DNA of 64,000 nt from Gemmatimonadota bacterium (GCA_025358055.1 JANYKV010000066.1:1-64000); one strand, 5' to 3'; positions 18,086 to 28,844 are shown, counted from the first letter of the stretch. The notes: generated by a model from the sequence alone, not told the origin. Made by a program: numbers and translations.

Positions 18086-19117
18086 GTGGCGGAGGAACTG
18101 AAGGACATCACGATCATCGGGGCGGGGCCTACCGGTCTATTCGGAGCGTTTTACGCCGGGATGCGGGGCGCCTCATGCCGTCTGATCGATGCGTTGCCCG
18201 CGGTGGGCGGGCAATTGATGGCCCTCTATCCCGAGAAGTACATTTTCGATGTCGCGGGATTTCCCAAGGTTCTCGCCAAGGATTTGGTCCGCGACATGGA
18301 GGCGCAGGCGTTGCAGTTCGGTGCCGCCGTGCACTTGGACCAGATCGTCACCGGCCTTCAGAAAGTGGAGGATTCCGCGGGCGGGATCGGTCACTTCGTA
18401 ATTGAAACCTCGCGCGAGGTGTACCCGACGAGGACCATTCTCATTGCGGCCGGGGTCGGTGCGTTCGAACCCCGCAAACTTCCGCTCGACGGGATCGAGG
18501 CGTGGGAAGGTCGAGGCGTGTTCGACAAGGTCCTGGAGCCGGCCGGCTTCAAGGGACAGAGGGTTCTGCTTGTCGGCGGTGGAGATTCCGCCTTCGATTG
18601 GGCGCTCAACCTACAGGGCATCGCCACGTCAATCACGATTGTCCACCGGCGGGATCAGTTCCGGGCGCACGCAGCGACCATCGCCCAGGTTGAGGCCATC
18701 GCGAGTCGCGGAGGCTGCGACATCCGAACGTTCACGGAAGTGAAGACGCTCCATGGCGATCCCCAACTCCGTGCCGTCACCCTCATTCAGAACAAGACCA
18801 AAGCGGAAGAGACCCTTCCGATGGACGCGGTCATCACGTTGCTGGGCTTTCACAGTGATCTGGGGCCAATCAAGGAATGGGGATTGGATCTCGAAAAGTC
18901 CGACATCAAGGTCGATCGGGTCATGGCGACCAATGTGCCGGGGATGTACGCGGCCGGCGACATCACCAGCTATCCCGGCAAGCTGAAGCTGATTGCGACC
19001 GGCGTGGCGGAGGCGTGTACTGCAGTGAACAATGCGGTCCACTATATCAACCCGAAAGCGAAGGTCAATCCGGGGCACTCAACTAACTTGGCGGTGTTTG
19101 GGCAGCGCCCGGACTGA
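18086..19117 (+). CDS. Ferredoxin/flavodoxin-NADP+ reductase, thioredoxin-reductase-like fold
   Basis: 343 aa from GTG 18086, supported by GGGAG five bases upstream. An FAD dinucleotide motif (IIGAGPTGLFGAFYAG), a second NADPH motif (LLVGGGDSAFDWALNL) and the C-terminal AAGDITSYPGKLKLIATG identify the TrxR-like fold. The CxxC redox pair of thioredoxin reductase is absent, which places it with the YumC-type ferredoxin-NADP reductases. It moves electrons between NADPH and ferredoxin. It is a single gene with its own extended -10 promoter. Confidence 0.92.
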   Translation: MAEELKDITIIGAGPTGLFGAFYAGMRGASCRLIDALPAVGGQLMALYPEKYIFDVAGFPKVLAKDLVRDMEAQALQFGAAVHLDQIVTGLQKVEDSAGGIGHFVIETSREVYPTRTILIAAGVGAFEPRKLPLDGIEAWEGRGVFDKVLEPAGFKGQRVLLVGGGDSAFDWALNLQGIATSITIVHRRDQFRAHAATIAQVEAIASRGGCDIRTFTEVKTLHGDPQLRAVTLIQNKTKAEETLPMDAVITLLGFHSDLGPIKEWGLDLEKSDIKVDRVMATNVPGMYAAGDITSYPGKLKLIATGVAEACTAVNNAVHYINPKAKVNPGHSTNLAVFGQRPD

Positions 19118-19253
19118 CCCATTGGTACGGTGTGCCTGAGTGCGCCTTTTGCATTGACCGTTCTCGTCAGGGTGGGTGGGCGCAGCGTGACACCGAGAAG
19201 TTGTTCCGGGAATAGACAGTAGCGTAACACAATCAAACTACTAGATTTAGACT

Positions 19254-21455
19254 GTGTGTTCCAATTCTGCCTCTCGCCCGCAGCCGAGACGAGGCGGCCC
19301 CCGCCTGTCCGAAACTTTGGCAGTGGGGGGGCTGCTGCGTCTCGCGATCGTAGCGCTCACACTGAGTGCCACCGTGGCGCTGCCAACAAACATCCAGGCT
19401 CAAGAGTCCGGCCTCATAGTGAGCGCTCTCGACTTTAAGGGCAATCATGCGCTTGATGCGACCGTGCTTGCCGCCGCGATTGCCACGACAAATTCCGGCT
19501 GGTTCGCTCGGTCCAAACTGGTCCGCTGGCTCGGACTCGGTGCTAAGCGGCGCTTTGCCGAGCAGGAGTTTCGACGCGATGTCGCTCGCCTGCGCCTGTT
19601 CTACCAGATCAATGGATATCTTGACGTCAAGGTGGATACCACCGTGGTGCGCACCGACCGCGATGTGTACATCACTTTTCGGATCACCGAAGGTGAGCCG
19701 GCCCGGGTTACCCGACTAGATGTGTCGGGTCTGGACTCGCTTCCTGAGGGAGAGAAGATCCTGCAGGATTTGCCCCTCAAGGTAGGCGCGCCGTTCAACC
19801 GCACTCTGTTGGCCACCACCGGCGACACCATCGCGGACCGCTTGCATGACCGCGGGTTCCCCACCGCCGCCGTGTTCCTCAAGGGGCGCCAGGTCAATCG
19901 GGAGGCGCGCACGGCGGAACTCGACCTCCAGGTCAGTCTCGGGGCCCCCGCGGTGATCGGGTCCGTCCGCGTCGGGGGTACGAACCGGGTCGACACGAGC
20001 TTTGTTCGGTCGCTGCTCGCCACCGCGCCGGGGCGCATGTATCGGGCCCAGGATCTATTCCAGAGTCAACGCAATCTCTACCGCACCGAGCTCTTTCGCT
20101 TTGCATCGGTGACGATCGACACTTCCATTTTCCGCCCTGGCTCCGGTACCGTACCCTTGGTGGTTCAGGTGACAGAAGGACCGTTCCACCGAGCCCGCGG
20201 GTCGGTTGGCTACGGGAGTAGCGACTGCTTCCGGGGTGGCTTGGGGTGGACGGCGCGAAATTTTGCCGGGAGTGGCTGGGTCTTGGATGTCGGCGGCCAG
20301 GTGTCGAAGGTCGGGGCGGGCAAGCCGTTCGACTTTGGCGCCGAACGTTCGTGGCTCTGTAGTCAGCTCAAGCAAGACTCGATCGGATCCTCGCACGCCA
20401 ACTACAATCTCACGACCTCGATGCGGCGTCCGGCCTTCCTGAGCCCCGACAATACGATCGCGCTTTCCTTGTTCGCGGAGCGGGCGTCCGAGTTCAAAGT
20501 CTATCTCCGGGAAGACATCGGCGGCAGCGTCAGCCTAACGCGTGAAACCCAGTCCCGGACGCCGCTCACCTTCACGTATCGGTTGGCGTACGGATCGACG
20601 ACAGCAAACTCGGTGATCTTCTGCGCATTTTTCAACGCGTGTACCAGCAGTGACATCGACAACCTGAAACGCAAACGCCTCCTCGCGACGCTCGGCGCCA
20701 CCGCAATCCGCCAACGCTCGAACAACCTGTTGGACCCAAGCCGCGGGTCGGTACTGAGCGCCGAGGTGACCCATAGTTCCCGATTCATCGGTTCCTCCCA
20801 GCTCTCCCAATTCACCCGATTGGTGGGCGATGCCGCGTGGTATCGTCCGCTGAGTGGGAACATCGTGTTCAGCTGGCATGTACGCGCCGGCGTCATTTTC
20901 GCACCCCAGGTTTCGATCACGCAGGGCGCAGCCAATTTCGTACCCCCCGAGCAACGCTTCTACGGTGGCGGGCCGAACGACGTGCGGGGGTACGACCGGA
21001 ACGAATTGGGCCCCGTGGTCTACGTGGTGCCGGATAGCTTGGTAGTTCGCGGCACTGGTGGCACCGTGACAGTGGCGGACAAGGACGTGCGGGTCGCCGC
21101 TACGGGTGGCAACACGACCGTTGTGGGGAACGTGGAACTTCGGGTGCCGTCGCCGATCTTCGGCAACCGCATGCGGCTGGCGGCTTTCGTCGATGCCGGC
21201 GGCGTCTGGGAGCGCGGTGACCCCGGCTCGTCGGCCGCCGTGATTCGGGTGACGCCCGGGATCGGCATTCGCCTCGGAACCGCGCTTGGTCCGGCCCGGC
21301 TGGATGTAGCCTACAATCCGTATCCCCTCGAACGCGGAACCTTGTACGGGAGCCACTCCAACGGCGACCTGGTGGTGCTGCGCGAGGGGTACCGGATCGG
21401 CGAGGGCCGAGCCCACCGCTACACGTTCCATTTCACCATCGGCCAGGCCTTCTGA
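19254..21455 (+). CDS. Omp85-family outer membrane protein, TamA-like
   Basis: 733 aa from GTG 19254; GTG 19323 is an alternative start because the first 20 residues are basic and untypical. A signal peptide ends near NIQAQES. About three POTRA domains follow (roughly residues 50-155, 155-240 and 240-315), then a 16-strand-type barrel with the loop-6 motif DVRGYDRNELGP. Three POTRAs and the directly coupled tamB partner (TGATG junction at 21455) favour TamA over BamA. It would insert or move envelope material into the outer membrane together with TamB. Confidence 0.88.
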   Translation: MCSNSASRPQPRRGGPRLSETLAVGGLLRLAIVALTLSATVALPTNIQAQESGLIVSALDFKGNHALDATVLAAAIATTNSGWFARSKLVRWLGLGAKRRFAEQEFRRDVARLRLFYQINGYLDVKVDTTVVRTDRDVYITFRITEGEPARVTRLDVSGLDSLPEGEKILQDLPLKVGAPFNRTLLATTGDTIADRLHDRGFPTAAVFLKGRQVNREARTAELDLQVSLGAPAVIGSVRVGGTNRVDTSFVRSLLATAPGRMYRAQDLFQSQRNLYRTELFRFASVTIDTSIFRPGSGTVPLVVQVTEGPFHRARGSVGYGSSDCFRGGLGWTARNFAGSGWVLDVGGQVSKVGAGKPFDFGAERSWLCSQLKQDSIGSSHANYNLTTSMRRPAFLSPDNTIALSLFAERASEFKVYLREDIGGSVSLTRETQSRTPLTFTYRLAYGSTTANSVIFCAFFNACTSSDIDNLKRKRLLATLGATAIRQRSNNLLDPSRGSVLSAEVTHSSRFIGSSQLSQFTRLVGDAAWYRPLSGNIVFSWHVRAGVIFAPQVSITQGAANFVPPEQRFYGGGPNDVRGYDRNELGPVVYVVPDSLVVRGTGGTVTVADKDVRVAATGGNTTVVGNVELRVPSPIFGNRMRLAAFVDAGGVWERGDPGSSAAVIRVTPGIGIRLGTALGPARLDVAYNPYPLERGTLYGSHSNGDLVVLREGYRIGEGRAHRYTFHFTIGQAF

Positions 21456-24400
21456 TGCGTCACTGGCTGGCCCGTTTCGTTTTTGTCACCCTCTGCGGGG
21501 CCGTAGCGACGGTCCTCGGAACCACCGCAGCACTCACCATATCCTCCCCGGGACGCGCCTTGCTGGCGCGCCTCTTTTCCCAGGAATCGAACCGGCTGGT
21601 GCGAGGGAGCGTCCGGATCAGCGCGATCTCCGGCAACTTTCTTTCGCATCTCGAATTGGACAGCGTCGTGGTGCGCGATACCGCCGGAGCGGTCCTGGCT
21701 CGGATTCCTCGGCTGGAGGTGGGCTTTAGCTTGGCGAGGCTGTTGACGGGACGAGTCATTCTCACCCGCCTGCACGCCATCGCTCCCGAGATTCAAATCA
21801 TCAAGCACCGCCTCGGGCGACTCAATTTCCAGGAGATATTCCGCCTCGGCGAAAGCGCAGGGAACGGTCCGGGCACGATGGTCGTCTTTCGCGACGTGAT
21901 GATCGAACGAGGCCGCGTGGTGATCCGCACGCCCTGGGACTACTCCACTGAACTCCGGTCGCCCGCCTCGCGCGACTCCGCTCTTACCAACGATCGGGCC
22001 TCTCCGGGCAAGCGGATCGAGCGGGGTTCGGAGGGATTGGAACAGATTCGCCAAATCGACAGCCTCACCGCGCACTTCGCGTTGATGCGCGTTTCCACCC
22101 CGGATCACCTTCCACTGTCCGTCGATATCGATTCGCTCCGGGCCGATGTGAGCGATCCGCCGGTTCACGTGCGGCGGCTGGAGGGAACTGTGCTGACCGG
22201 CGGGGACAGTCTTCTTTTCTCTCTCAAACGAGCCGAATTGCCCCGCACGCTGGCGAGCGGGAAAGGCCGGGTAACCTGGCCGCGAGACACGGTGCTCTAC
22301 GATTTCCGCATGAATGTGCCGCAAGCCAGTCTCGTCGACCTCCGGTGGATCACCCCCAAATTCCCCGATTTTACCGGTCGAGGCCGAGTCATAGCCCGTT
22401 CCGAAAACGGGACGCGTACCAATTTCGACCTCCGTGATTTACATCTCGGAGACTCTCGGAGCCACCTCGACGGAGCACTGATCGCGATTTCGGATCGGCG
22501 GCGCGGATTGGGGTTCAAGAATTTGAGTCTGGCGCTCCAAACGCTCGATCTCGATGCGGTCCGTCCTTTTCTCGACACCCTTCCTCTGGCGGGCCAGATC
22601 TCGGGCACTCTTCGGGCTGAGGGTTTCAATGATGGAATGGAGGTGAATCTCGGGTGGGACTTCGACGATGCCCGAGTCGCCGGCGGTGCGCGGAGCCACC
22701 TTGAGCTGGACGGCCGAGTGATACTCTCCGGCCCGCAGGGATTCGTGTTCCAACGGGCGCAACTCACCAACACAAACCTCGACTTGCGGACCGTGCGCCT
22801 CATCGTTCCGTCCGTCATTCTTCATGGGCGGATGGGTCTGAACGGGACGCTTGAGGGACCGTGGCACAACGTGGTTTTTGCTGGTACTGCTTCGCATCGG
22901 GATGGGGGGCTGCCGACCAGTGAGGTCAACGGAGTCGTTCACCTCGATAGCCGACTGGCAATTCTCGGTCTCAACCTTGATCTGACGGTCGATTCGCTGG
23001 CGTTCGACGGTCTGCGACCCAGCTTTCCCACGCTGACGGCCCAAGGTGCCTTGCGGGGCACCCTCCGGCTCGATGGGACTCTTGAGCAGGCTACGGTGGA
23101 CGCCGACCTCCGCGGTGAATTAGGCCACGTGTCGGTCCGTGGTGGCATGGGTCTTCAAGGGCCGAATTGGGGGGCGGAGGCGCTGCGACTCGAGTTCGAC
23201 AGCCTGGATCTCTCGGCGCTTCGCGGTGCCGGACCGCATACCGCTCTCCGGGGCTCCGTGGTCGCAACCGGCCAACTCGACTCCCTCGCCGCGCCACATG
23301 GGGAGTTGGATTTCGCGCTCCACGACGGATTCATCCGGGAGTTCCGATTCGATTCGCTGAACGGCCGCTTGCGAGTGCGGGACAGCCTTCTGACCGTGGA
23401 CACCGTCGCAATGCATTGGGCTCATGGCACCGCCAGTGCCTCGGGGACACTGGGATGGGTGGCCCCGCACCAGGGCCTGCTTCGGGTGCGCGCCACCGCT
23501 ACCTCGCTCCAGGCGTTCGACTCCGTTGCCCACGCCCTCACTGGAATCCCAGTCGATACGTCCGCCCATCAGCCTCTCGATGGGGCGGTCGAGGCGAAGA
23601 TAGACTTGAGCGGCTCGCTCGATTCGCTGGCCTCGGTCGATACGGTCGTCGCCACCAATGTCCGGTGGGAAACGTACTCGAGCCCCTCGATCGTGGGGGC
23701 TCTGCGATGGGGTGGAGGCCGGCCCGCCGCGATGATGGCGTCCATCGAGGCGGACACCCTCGCCATAGGGGGATTGTTGCTCACGGGCCTATCGGCTCAT
23801 GGGCAGGGGTCCAGCGATTCTCTGCACGTGGAGGGGCGAGCGCAGGGAGGAACTGCCTCCCGAGTACAGGGCGCGGCGACCTTGGTGCGCGGCCCAGCCG
23901 GCCAATCGCTGACCCTCGAAGGCCTGCAGGTGGTGCTGCCTCGGCACACCTGGTCCTTGGAGCGGCCGGCTCGCCTCATCCAACACGACTCCACGGTGCA
24001 GATCAGAGCCCTCACCTTTTCGACCGGCGATGGCGCGGGCAGCATCGAAGTGACCGGTAGTGTGGGGCGCGGAGCTGCCGGGGGGGCGGGCGCCGGCGAA
24101 GCCGATAGCCTCACGATCCATGCGCTTGGGGTCGACCTCCAGGACCTCTATGGTCTGCTGCAGCAGGATACGGCCGGCGTGGCCGGCGCGGCCGCGCTGG
24201 ATTTGCGGCTTACGGGGACCCGGGCAATGCCGGTCATTCGTGGCAGCGGGTCGATCACCGGTCCGGTATTCGGTGATTTCCGCGGTCCGTTGGTGCGTGC
24301 CGCATTCAATTACGCGGATTCGACTTTAGACGCGAATCTGAGCCTTTGGAGAACCGGGCGTGCCTCTCTCGAAATCGAGGTGCGCCTGCCCCTCGACCTC

Positions 24401-25891
24401 GCCCTTCGCTCCGTCGACCGGCGGCAACTCCCCGGCAATCTCCAGGTTCGCGCTCGGGCCGACAGCGTCGACCTCGCGGTGCTTGAGGCCTACACCCCCA
24501 ACATTCGCCGGGTGAGCGGCAGCTTCTCGGCGGACGCCCGGGTCGAAGGCACTTGGGCATCTCCGCAATTGGACGGGTTCATTGCGCTCGACAACGGATA
24601 CGTCAACGTCCCGGCGCTCGGAGTCCGCTATGGTCCCATCTACGGCCGGATTGGGATGCGCGGGGACTCGCTGCGGGTGGATAGTCTCGTCATCAAGGCC
24701 GGCGAGGGGAGCATGCGGGTGGAGGGTGGAGTCCGCATGGCTCGGCTGACCACCCCCGTTCTCGGCCTCGAACTCAAGCCGTCGAACTTCTTAGTGGTGA
24801 ACGTCCGCGAATTCCTCACGCTGCAGGCGTCGGGGTCGCTCCAGCTGACCGGGACAACGCTGCACCCGGTGTTGCGCGGCCACGGAACCGCGAACAATAC
24901 CGTCGTTTATTTCGCCGACTTGATCACCAAGAACATTGTGAATCTGGAGGATCCGGCCAACGCGGACTTGGTCGATACCCTCGAACTGCGCCACCAAGGC
25001 TTGGGGGCCGCATTCCAGAGCCGGTTCCTCGATTCCCTGGCCATTCAGAATCTCGACCTTCGAGTCGGCAACGAAGTGTGGCTGCGTTCGAATGAAGCCA
25101 ACATTCAGTTGGAAGGAAGCATCATCGTCAACAAACAGCACCGGGCCTATCGGCTGGACGGCACACTCAACACGCCCCGGGGCATCTACACGCTGAAAAT
25201 CGGGCCCCTGAGCCGCGCCTTTAGCGTGGAACGGGGAACAGTGCGATACTTTGGGACCCCGGATTTGAATGCGGATCTGGACATTCAGGCTCGGCACGTC
25301 GTCCAGACCGCGGATCGAACCGAAGAAGGCTTTCCCGTCATCGCGAAGCTTACCGGCACGTTGTTGGTACCAAAATTGTCGCTCGAGAGCGGGCCGCCCA
25401 ATCCACCGATGTCCGAGCGCGACCTGATTTCTCTGTTGATCGTCGGCCGAACCTCCGGCAACTTGCTCAGCAGCGGGAACGATGCTCCGTTACAGGCCGG
25501 TCTCGCGTATCTCTCCGGTGCATTGTCGAGTGAACTCCAGCGAACGCTGATCACGGATCTTGGCGTTCCGGTGGACCTCATCGAGATCCGCTCACCATTC
25601 TCGACCAGTGGCGTACTGAGTGCGAGCACCGGCCTCACCCAGCTCGCGGCAGGATGGCGGATCGGGAGCAAATGGTTCGTGACGGTCAATGCCGGTTTCT
25701 GCCCCGCGATCGGCCAAATCGACGCCCGGAATTTCGGAGCGAGTTTGGAATATCGGTTGAGCCGGGATTGGCGGCTGCAGGCGAATGCGGAACCGATTCA
25801 AAGTTGTGATGCGGCGCGACCCGCGGACGCGCTGGCAGCGTTGCGCCGATACCAGTTTGGTGCCGACATCCGGTGGGAACGGGAGTATTGA
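21455..25891 (+). CDS. TamB-like translocation/assembly protein (DUF490)
   Basis: 1478 aa from ATG 21455, overlapping the upstream stop by one base. An N-terminal signal-anchor helix (about residues 8-30) is followed by more than 1200 residues of repeating beta-strand sequence, as in AsmA/TamB bridge proteins. The C-terminal DUF490 region contains LDADLDIQARH-type strands, RDLISLLIVGRTSG and a final strand-rich LSRDWRLQANAEP segment. TamB spans the periplasm and is thought to move phospholipid or barrel proteins to the outer membrane. The coupled TamA-like gene supports the call. Confidence 0.92.
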   Translation: MRHWLARFVFVTLCGAVATVLGTTAALTISSPGRALLARLFSQESNRLVRGSVRISAISGNFLSHLELDSVVVRDTAGAVLARIPRLEVGFSLARLLTGRVILTRLHAIAPEIQIIKHRLGRLNFQEIFRLGESAGNGPGTMVVFRDVMIERGRVVIRTPWDYSTELRSPASRDSALTNDRASPGKRIERGSEGLEQIRQIDSLTAHFALMRVSTPDHLPLSVDIDSLRADVSDPPVHVRRLEGTVLTGGDSLLFSLKRAELPRTLASGKGRVTWPRDTVLYDFRMNVPQASLVDLRWITPKFPDFTGRGRVIARSENGTRTNFDLRDLHLGDSRSHLDGALIAISDRRRGLGFKNLSLALQTLDLDAVRPFLDTLPLAGQISGTLRAEGFNDGMEVNLGWDFDDARVAGGARSHLELDGRVILSGPQGFVFQRAQLTNTNLDLRTVRLIVPSVILHGRMGLNGTLEGPWHNVVFAGTASHRDGGLPTSEVNGVVHLDSRLAILGLNLDLTVDSLAFDGLRPSFPTLTAQGALRGTLRLDGTLEQATVDADLRGELGHVSVRGGMGLQGPNWGAEALRLEFDSLDLSALRGAGPHTALRGSVVATGQLDSLAAPHGELDFALHDGFIREFRFDSLNGRLRVRDSLLTVDTVAMHWAHGTASASGTLGWVAPHQGLLRVRATATSLQAFDSVAHALTGIPVDTSAHQPLDGAVEAKIDLSGSLDSLASVDTVVATNVRWETYSSPSIVGALRWGGGRPAAMMASIEADTLAIGGLLLTGLSAHGQGSSDSLHVEGRAQGGTASRVQGAATLVRGPAGQSLTLEGLQVVLPRHTWSLERPARLIQHDSTVQIRALTFSTGDGAGSIEVTGSVGRGAAGGAGAGEADSLTIHALGVDLQDLYGLLQQDTAGVAGAAALDLRLTGTRAMPVIRGSGSITGPVFGDFRGPLVRAAFNYADSTLDANLSLWRTGRASLEIEVRLPLDLALRSVDRRQLPGNLQVRARADSVDLAVLEAYTPNIRRVSGSFSADARVEGTWASPQLDGFIALDNGYVNVPALGVRYGPIYGRIGMRGDSLRVDSLVIKAGEGSMRVEGGVRMARLTTPVLGLELKPSNFLVVNVREFLTLQASGSLQLTGTTLHPVLRGHGTANNTVVYFADLITKNIVNLEDPANADLVDTLELRHQGLGAAFQSRFLDSLAIQNLDLRVGNEVWLRSNEANIQLEGSIIVNKQHRAYRLDGTLNTPRGIYTLKIGPLSRAFSVERGTVRYFGTPDLNADLDIQARHVVQTADRTEEGFPVIAKLTGTLLVPKLSLESGPPNPPMSERDLISLLIVGRTSGNLLSSGNDAPLQAGLAYLSGALSSELQRTLITDLGVPVDLIEIRSPFSTSGVLSASTGLTQLAAGWRIGSKWFVTVNAGFCPAIGQIDARNFGASLEYRLSRDWRLQANAEPIQSCDAARPADALAALRRYQFGADIRWEREY

Positions 25892-25893
25892 CG

Positions 25894-26796
25894 GTGGTGC
25901 GTGCCCTGTTGATTACCAATCTGGTTGCGGCGAGAACGACGCCGTCCGCGGTGTACGCGGTGTCGGGGTTGCTCCGATACTCCGGGTGGTCGGTCGAGGT
26001 GGCCGAAACTCGGGGGCCCGGCGACGCGCGCCGCCTGGCTGAGTCCGCCGTCTCGGACCGGTTTGACGTCGTGATCGTATTTGGCGGCGATGGCACCACG
26101 ATGCAAGCGGCGGCCGCGCTCGTGGGGACCGACGTCGCGTTGGGTGTCATTCCCGGCGGCACCGGCAATTTGTTGGCCGGGAATCTACGGATACCCGCTT
26201 CTCCGGTCCGCGCTGCCGAGGCGCTCGCTCACGGTCGTCGCCGGCGACTCGACCTGGGACGGGTGGAGCGGCCCGAGGGCACCCAATACTTCGCGGTGGC
26301 TTGCGGGGCTGGAATGGACGCGAGAGTCATGGCCCAGACGTCGAGCGATCAGAAGCGAAAATGGGGCATCGGGGCCTACCTGGCCACGGTGCTTCGCCTG
26401 ATTCCCGAGGTCAGGCGGGTGCCCCACACGATCACGATCGATGGCGTGACCATTGAGACTGCCGCGACGGTGGTGCTCGTCGCCAACTGCCGTGAGGTGA
26501 TTCCGCCGATCGTGCGGCTCCATCAGGATATTTCCCCCGAAGATGGCTGGCTCGATGTCGTGATTGCGGGGGCGGGAAACCTTTGGGAGAGTGCCAGAAC
26601 CATGTACCAATTCATGCGAGAGATCCCCGATGCGAGCGATGGGCCCAGGCACCTATGGTACGCCCGCGGACGTGAGATCACCGTCTCTTCGGATCCGCAG
26701 CAGCCTCTGGAGATCGACGGTGAATCGGACTGGACTACGCCATTCACCGCTTCGGTCGTGCCTGCGGCGATCGATGTGATGGTGCCGATCGGATGA
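25894..26796 (+). CDS. Lipid kinase, diacylglycerol-kinase family (YegS/BmrU-like)
   Basis: 300 aa from GTG 25894, with GGGAG at 25881-25885 and 8 nt spacing. The nucleotide-binding motif VIVFGGDGTTMQAAA and the following GVIPGGTGNLLAGNL are the hallmark of the DAGK catalytic domain. The C-terminal beta-sandwich ends with a PLEIDGES stretch, as in YegS. The family phosphorylates diacylglycerol, sphingosine-like or other lipids at the inner membrane. It starts 2 bp after tamB and overlaps the histidine kinase gene by 4 nt (ATGA), so it is in one operon with them. Confidence 0.9.
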   Translation: MVRALLITNLVAARTTPSAVYAVSGLLRYSGWSVEVAETRGPGDARRLAESAVSDRFDVVIVFGGDGTTMQAAAALVGTDVALGVIPGGTGNLLAGNLRIPASPVRAAEALAHGRRRRLDLGRVERPEGTQYFAVACGAGMDARVMAQTSSDQKRKWGIGAYLATVLRLIPEVRRVPHTITIDGVTIETAATVVLVANCREVIPPIVRLHQDISPEDGWLDVVIAGAGNLWESARTMYQFMREIPDASDGPRHLWYARGREITVSSDPQQPLEIDGESDWTTPFTASVVPAAIDVMVPIG

Positions 26797-28844
26797 GCCC
26801 AATCGTCGATCGAGCGGACCAGCTCTTCGATCTCGCCCGGGAGTTCGCTTCGGCCGCTTCCGCCGAAGCGGTGATCCGGGCCGCGCTCGCCGCGGTTCTG
26901 GAGGCCTCGGGCGGGTCCGGCGCGTTGCTGGTCGGTCTGCCCGAGATGACGGGCACCGCGGTGGTAACGCTCGGTGCATTGGGTGAGATCCCGCAAGGTC
27001 ATCGAGTCGGCGATACGTGCCTGACCGATTCGGTGGCCGCGCGCGTCGTGCGTACCGGCGCAGCCGAGTTTGTGAGCGATCTCGACCATGAACTCATAGT
27101 GCCGCGCCCGGTCGCGACCAAGCTGCGGCCGGGATATGTCGTTCCGGTCCGTTCCGGCTCGGATGTCGTAGCGTCGCTAACGATCTGGACCGCGGCGGTG
27201 CCCGCCCCCGATGCCGAGGAGGTCCGATTCGTCCAGGCGGTCGCGGATCACCTCGGCGTCGCGCTTGATTCGCTATTCCGGCAAAGCCTGCTGCAGCGCC
27301 GCCTGGCCCAAGTCGACGCGCTCGGACGGGTGGCTCATGCACTCACGTCCGCCGACGATGCGGAACGCACGATGCAGTTCGTGATTTCGGAGGGCCTCCG
27401 GGTCTTCGAGGCGCAGCGGGCCGCGATTTTCCTACTGGAACCCGCGGGACAGGCTAGCTGTCTCGTCTCATTCGGCCTCTCACATCACTATCTCGAGCTC
27501 CACACGGCGCATTTTGATCAGACCGCCGGGGGACAGGCGGTGCGCGCTTCCACCCCGTGGTACTCTCTGGATGCCCGAGCCGACGCCGAACCGGTTTTGC
27601 GCGCTGCCGTCGAGGCGGATGGGTTCCGTGCCGTCGCCATGTTGCCTCTGCTGTTTGCCGGCGAGCCCATCGGCGCCTTGGCCTTCTACTTTGATCGGGC
27701 GTTCCGCCTGGCCGGGGAAGAGCGCAGACTGGCAATGGCGTTTGCCGATCAAGCGGCACTCGCGATTGGCAAGAGTCGCTTGCTGGACTTGGTGACCAGG
27801 ATCAAGCGTGAATGCCAATCTGCCTACGATTGTGCCGAACGCGGGATGGCGGTGATTGACGACCGGGGCCGAATTCTTCGAGCCAATCGCTTTGTCGCGG
27901 AGCTGGCGGGAGTGGACGTCCGCCAACTTCCGGGGTACGATCTGCGAGGCCTGTTTGCGGGTTGGCCGGCTGAGGCCGGGGTGGCGGCCGGTAAGGTGCC
28001 CCGGGAGCTCCAACCCACGTTGGTCGAGGGGAAGGGCGGCCGGTCGCTCGTGGTGCGGGTCACCCGGCTCGACTCCCGGTCCTCGGTGCTGACGATTGAT
28101 GATCTGACGGAAGAATTGGCGCTGCGAGAGCGGATTCATCACACCGAACGCATGGCTGCGCTCGGGCGCGTGGTGATCGGTGCGGTGCATGAGGTCAACA
28201 ATCCCCTGACGGCCATCTCGGCGATCGCTCAAGGCCGCCTGTTGGAAGCGAATCTGGATCGTGATACGACCGAGGGCTTTGAGGAGATTCGGCGTGAGGC
28301 GCTCCGCGCCAGTCGCATCATCAACACCCTGTTGGCCTTTGCCCGCCACCAGCCACTCCGTGGGGCCGAGACCGATCTCAATGTCCTGGCGTCCGAGTCC
28401 GCGAGAGTTGAGAATCTGATGCAGGGTGACGGGGAGATCGAAGTCACCCTCGCGCTGGATGCTACTCTGCCGCTGATTCTCGCCGATGCGGATCAACTCC
28501 GGCAGGTGTTGACGAACCTGGTTCGAAATGCCACGTACTCCATGCGCGTTTCCGCGGAACGGCGGCTGACGCTTCGAACCTGGCAGACGGCTGGGCACGT
28601 GCATTGTGCGGTCCAGGACACCGGTCCCGGCATTCCCCCGGAGGCGTTGTCCCGTATTTTCGAACCGTTCTTCACGACGAAGAGTGTGGGAGAGGGAACG
28701 GGGCTCGGCCTCGCTTTGTCGGAGGGGATCGTCCGCGCCCATGGAGGAGAGCTAAGCGGGGCCAACAACCCCGAGGGTGGTGCCATTTTCCAGTTCGCGT
28801 TGCCACGCACTCCGATTCTCGGAGCGAGGGGATTGCATGACTGA
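26793..28844 (+). CDS. GAF-GAF-PAS sensor histidine kinase
   Basis: 683 aa from ATG 26793. There are two GAF-like domains (about residues 5-160 and 178-330), a short PAS-like region (345-440), then HisKA with the H-box VHEVNNPLTAIS (His466). The HATPase domain has LVRNATYSM, DTGPGIPP, FEPFFTTK and GTGLGLALS. No membrane segment is seen, so it should be cytosolic and sense a small ligand or redox/gas signal through GAF. The next gene overlaps by 8 nt and encodes an NtrC-like protein whose receiver lacks the phosphoacceptor, so the real target may be elsewhere. Confidence 0.93.
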   Translation: MSPIVDRADQLFDLAREFASAASAEAVIRAALAAVLEASGGSGALLVGLPEMTGTAVVTLGALGEIPQGHRVGDTCLTDSVAARVVRTGAAEFVSDLDHELIVPRPVATKLRPGYVVPVRSGSDVVASLTIWTAAVPAPDAEEVRFVQAVADHLGVALDSLFRQSLLQRRLAQVDALGRVAHALTSADDAERTMQFVISEGLRVFEAQRAAIFLLEPAGQASCLVSFGLSHHYLELHTAHFDQTAGGQAVRASTPWYSLDARADAEPVLRAAVEADGFRAVAMLPLLFAGEPIGALAFYFDRAFRLAGEERRLAMAFADQAALAIGKSRLLDLVTRIKRECQSAYDCAERGMAVIDDRGRILRANRFVAELAGVDVRQLPGYDLRGLFAGWPAEAGVAAGKVPRELQPTLVEGKGGRSLVVRVTRLDSRSSVLTIDDLTEELALRERIHHTERMAALGRVVIGAVHEVNNPLTAISAIAQGRLLEANLDRDTTEGFEEIRREALRASRIINTLLAFARHQPLRGAETDLNVLASESARVENLMQGDGEIEVTLALDATLPLILADADQLRQVLTNLVRNATYSMRVSAERRLTLRTWQTAGHVHCAVQDTGPGIPPEALSRIFEPFFTTKSVGEGTGLGLALSEGIVRAHGGELSGANNPEGGAIFQFALPRTPILGARGLHD

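Noticed and set aside
27480-28742. 420-aa minus-strand open frame opposite the histidine kinase
   Set aside because: Shadow of an unambiguous kinase gene; composition is Arg/Gln/His-rich without motifs.
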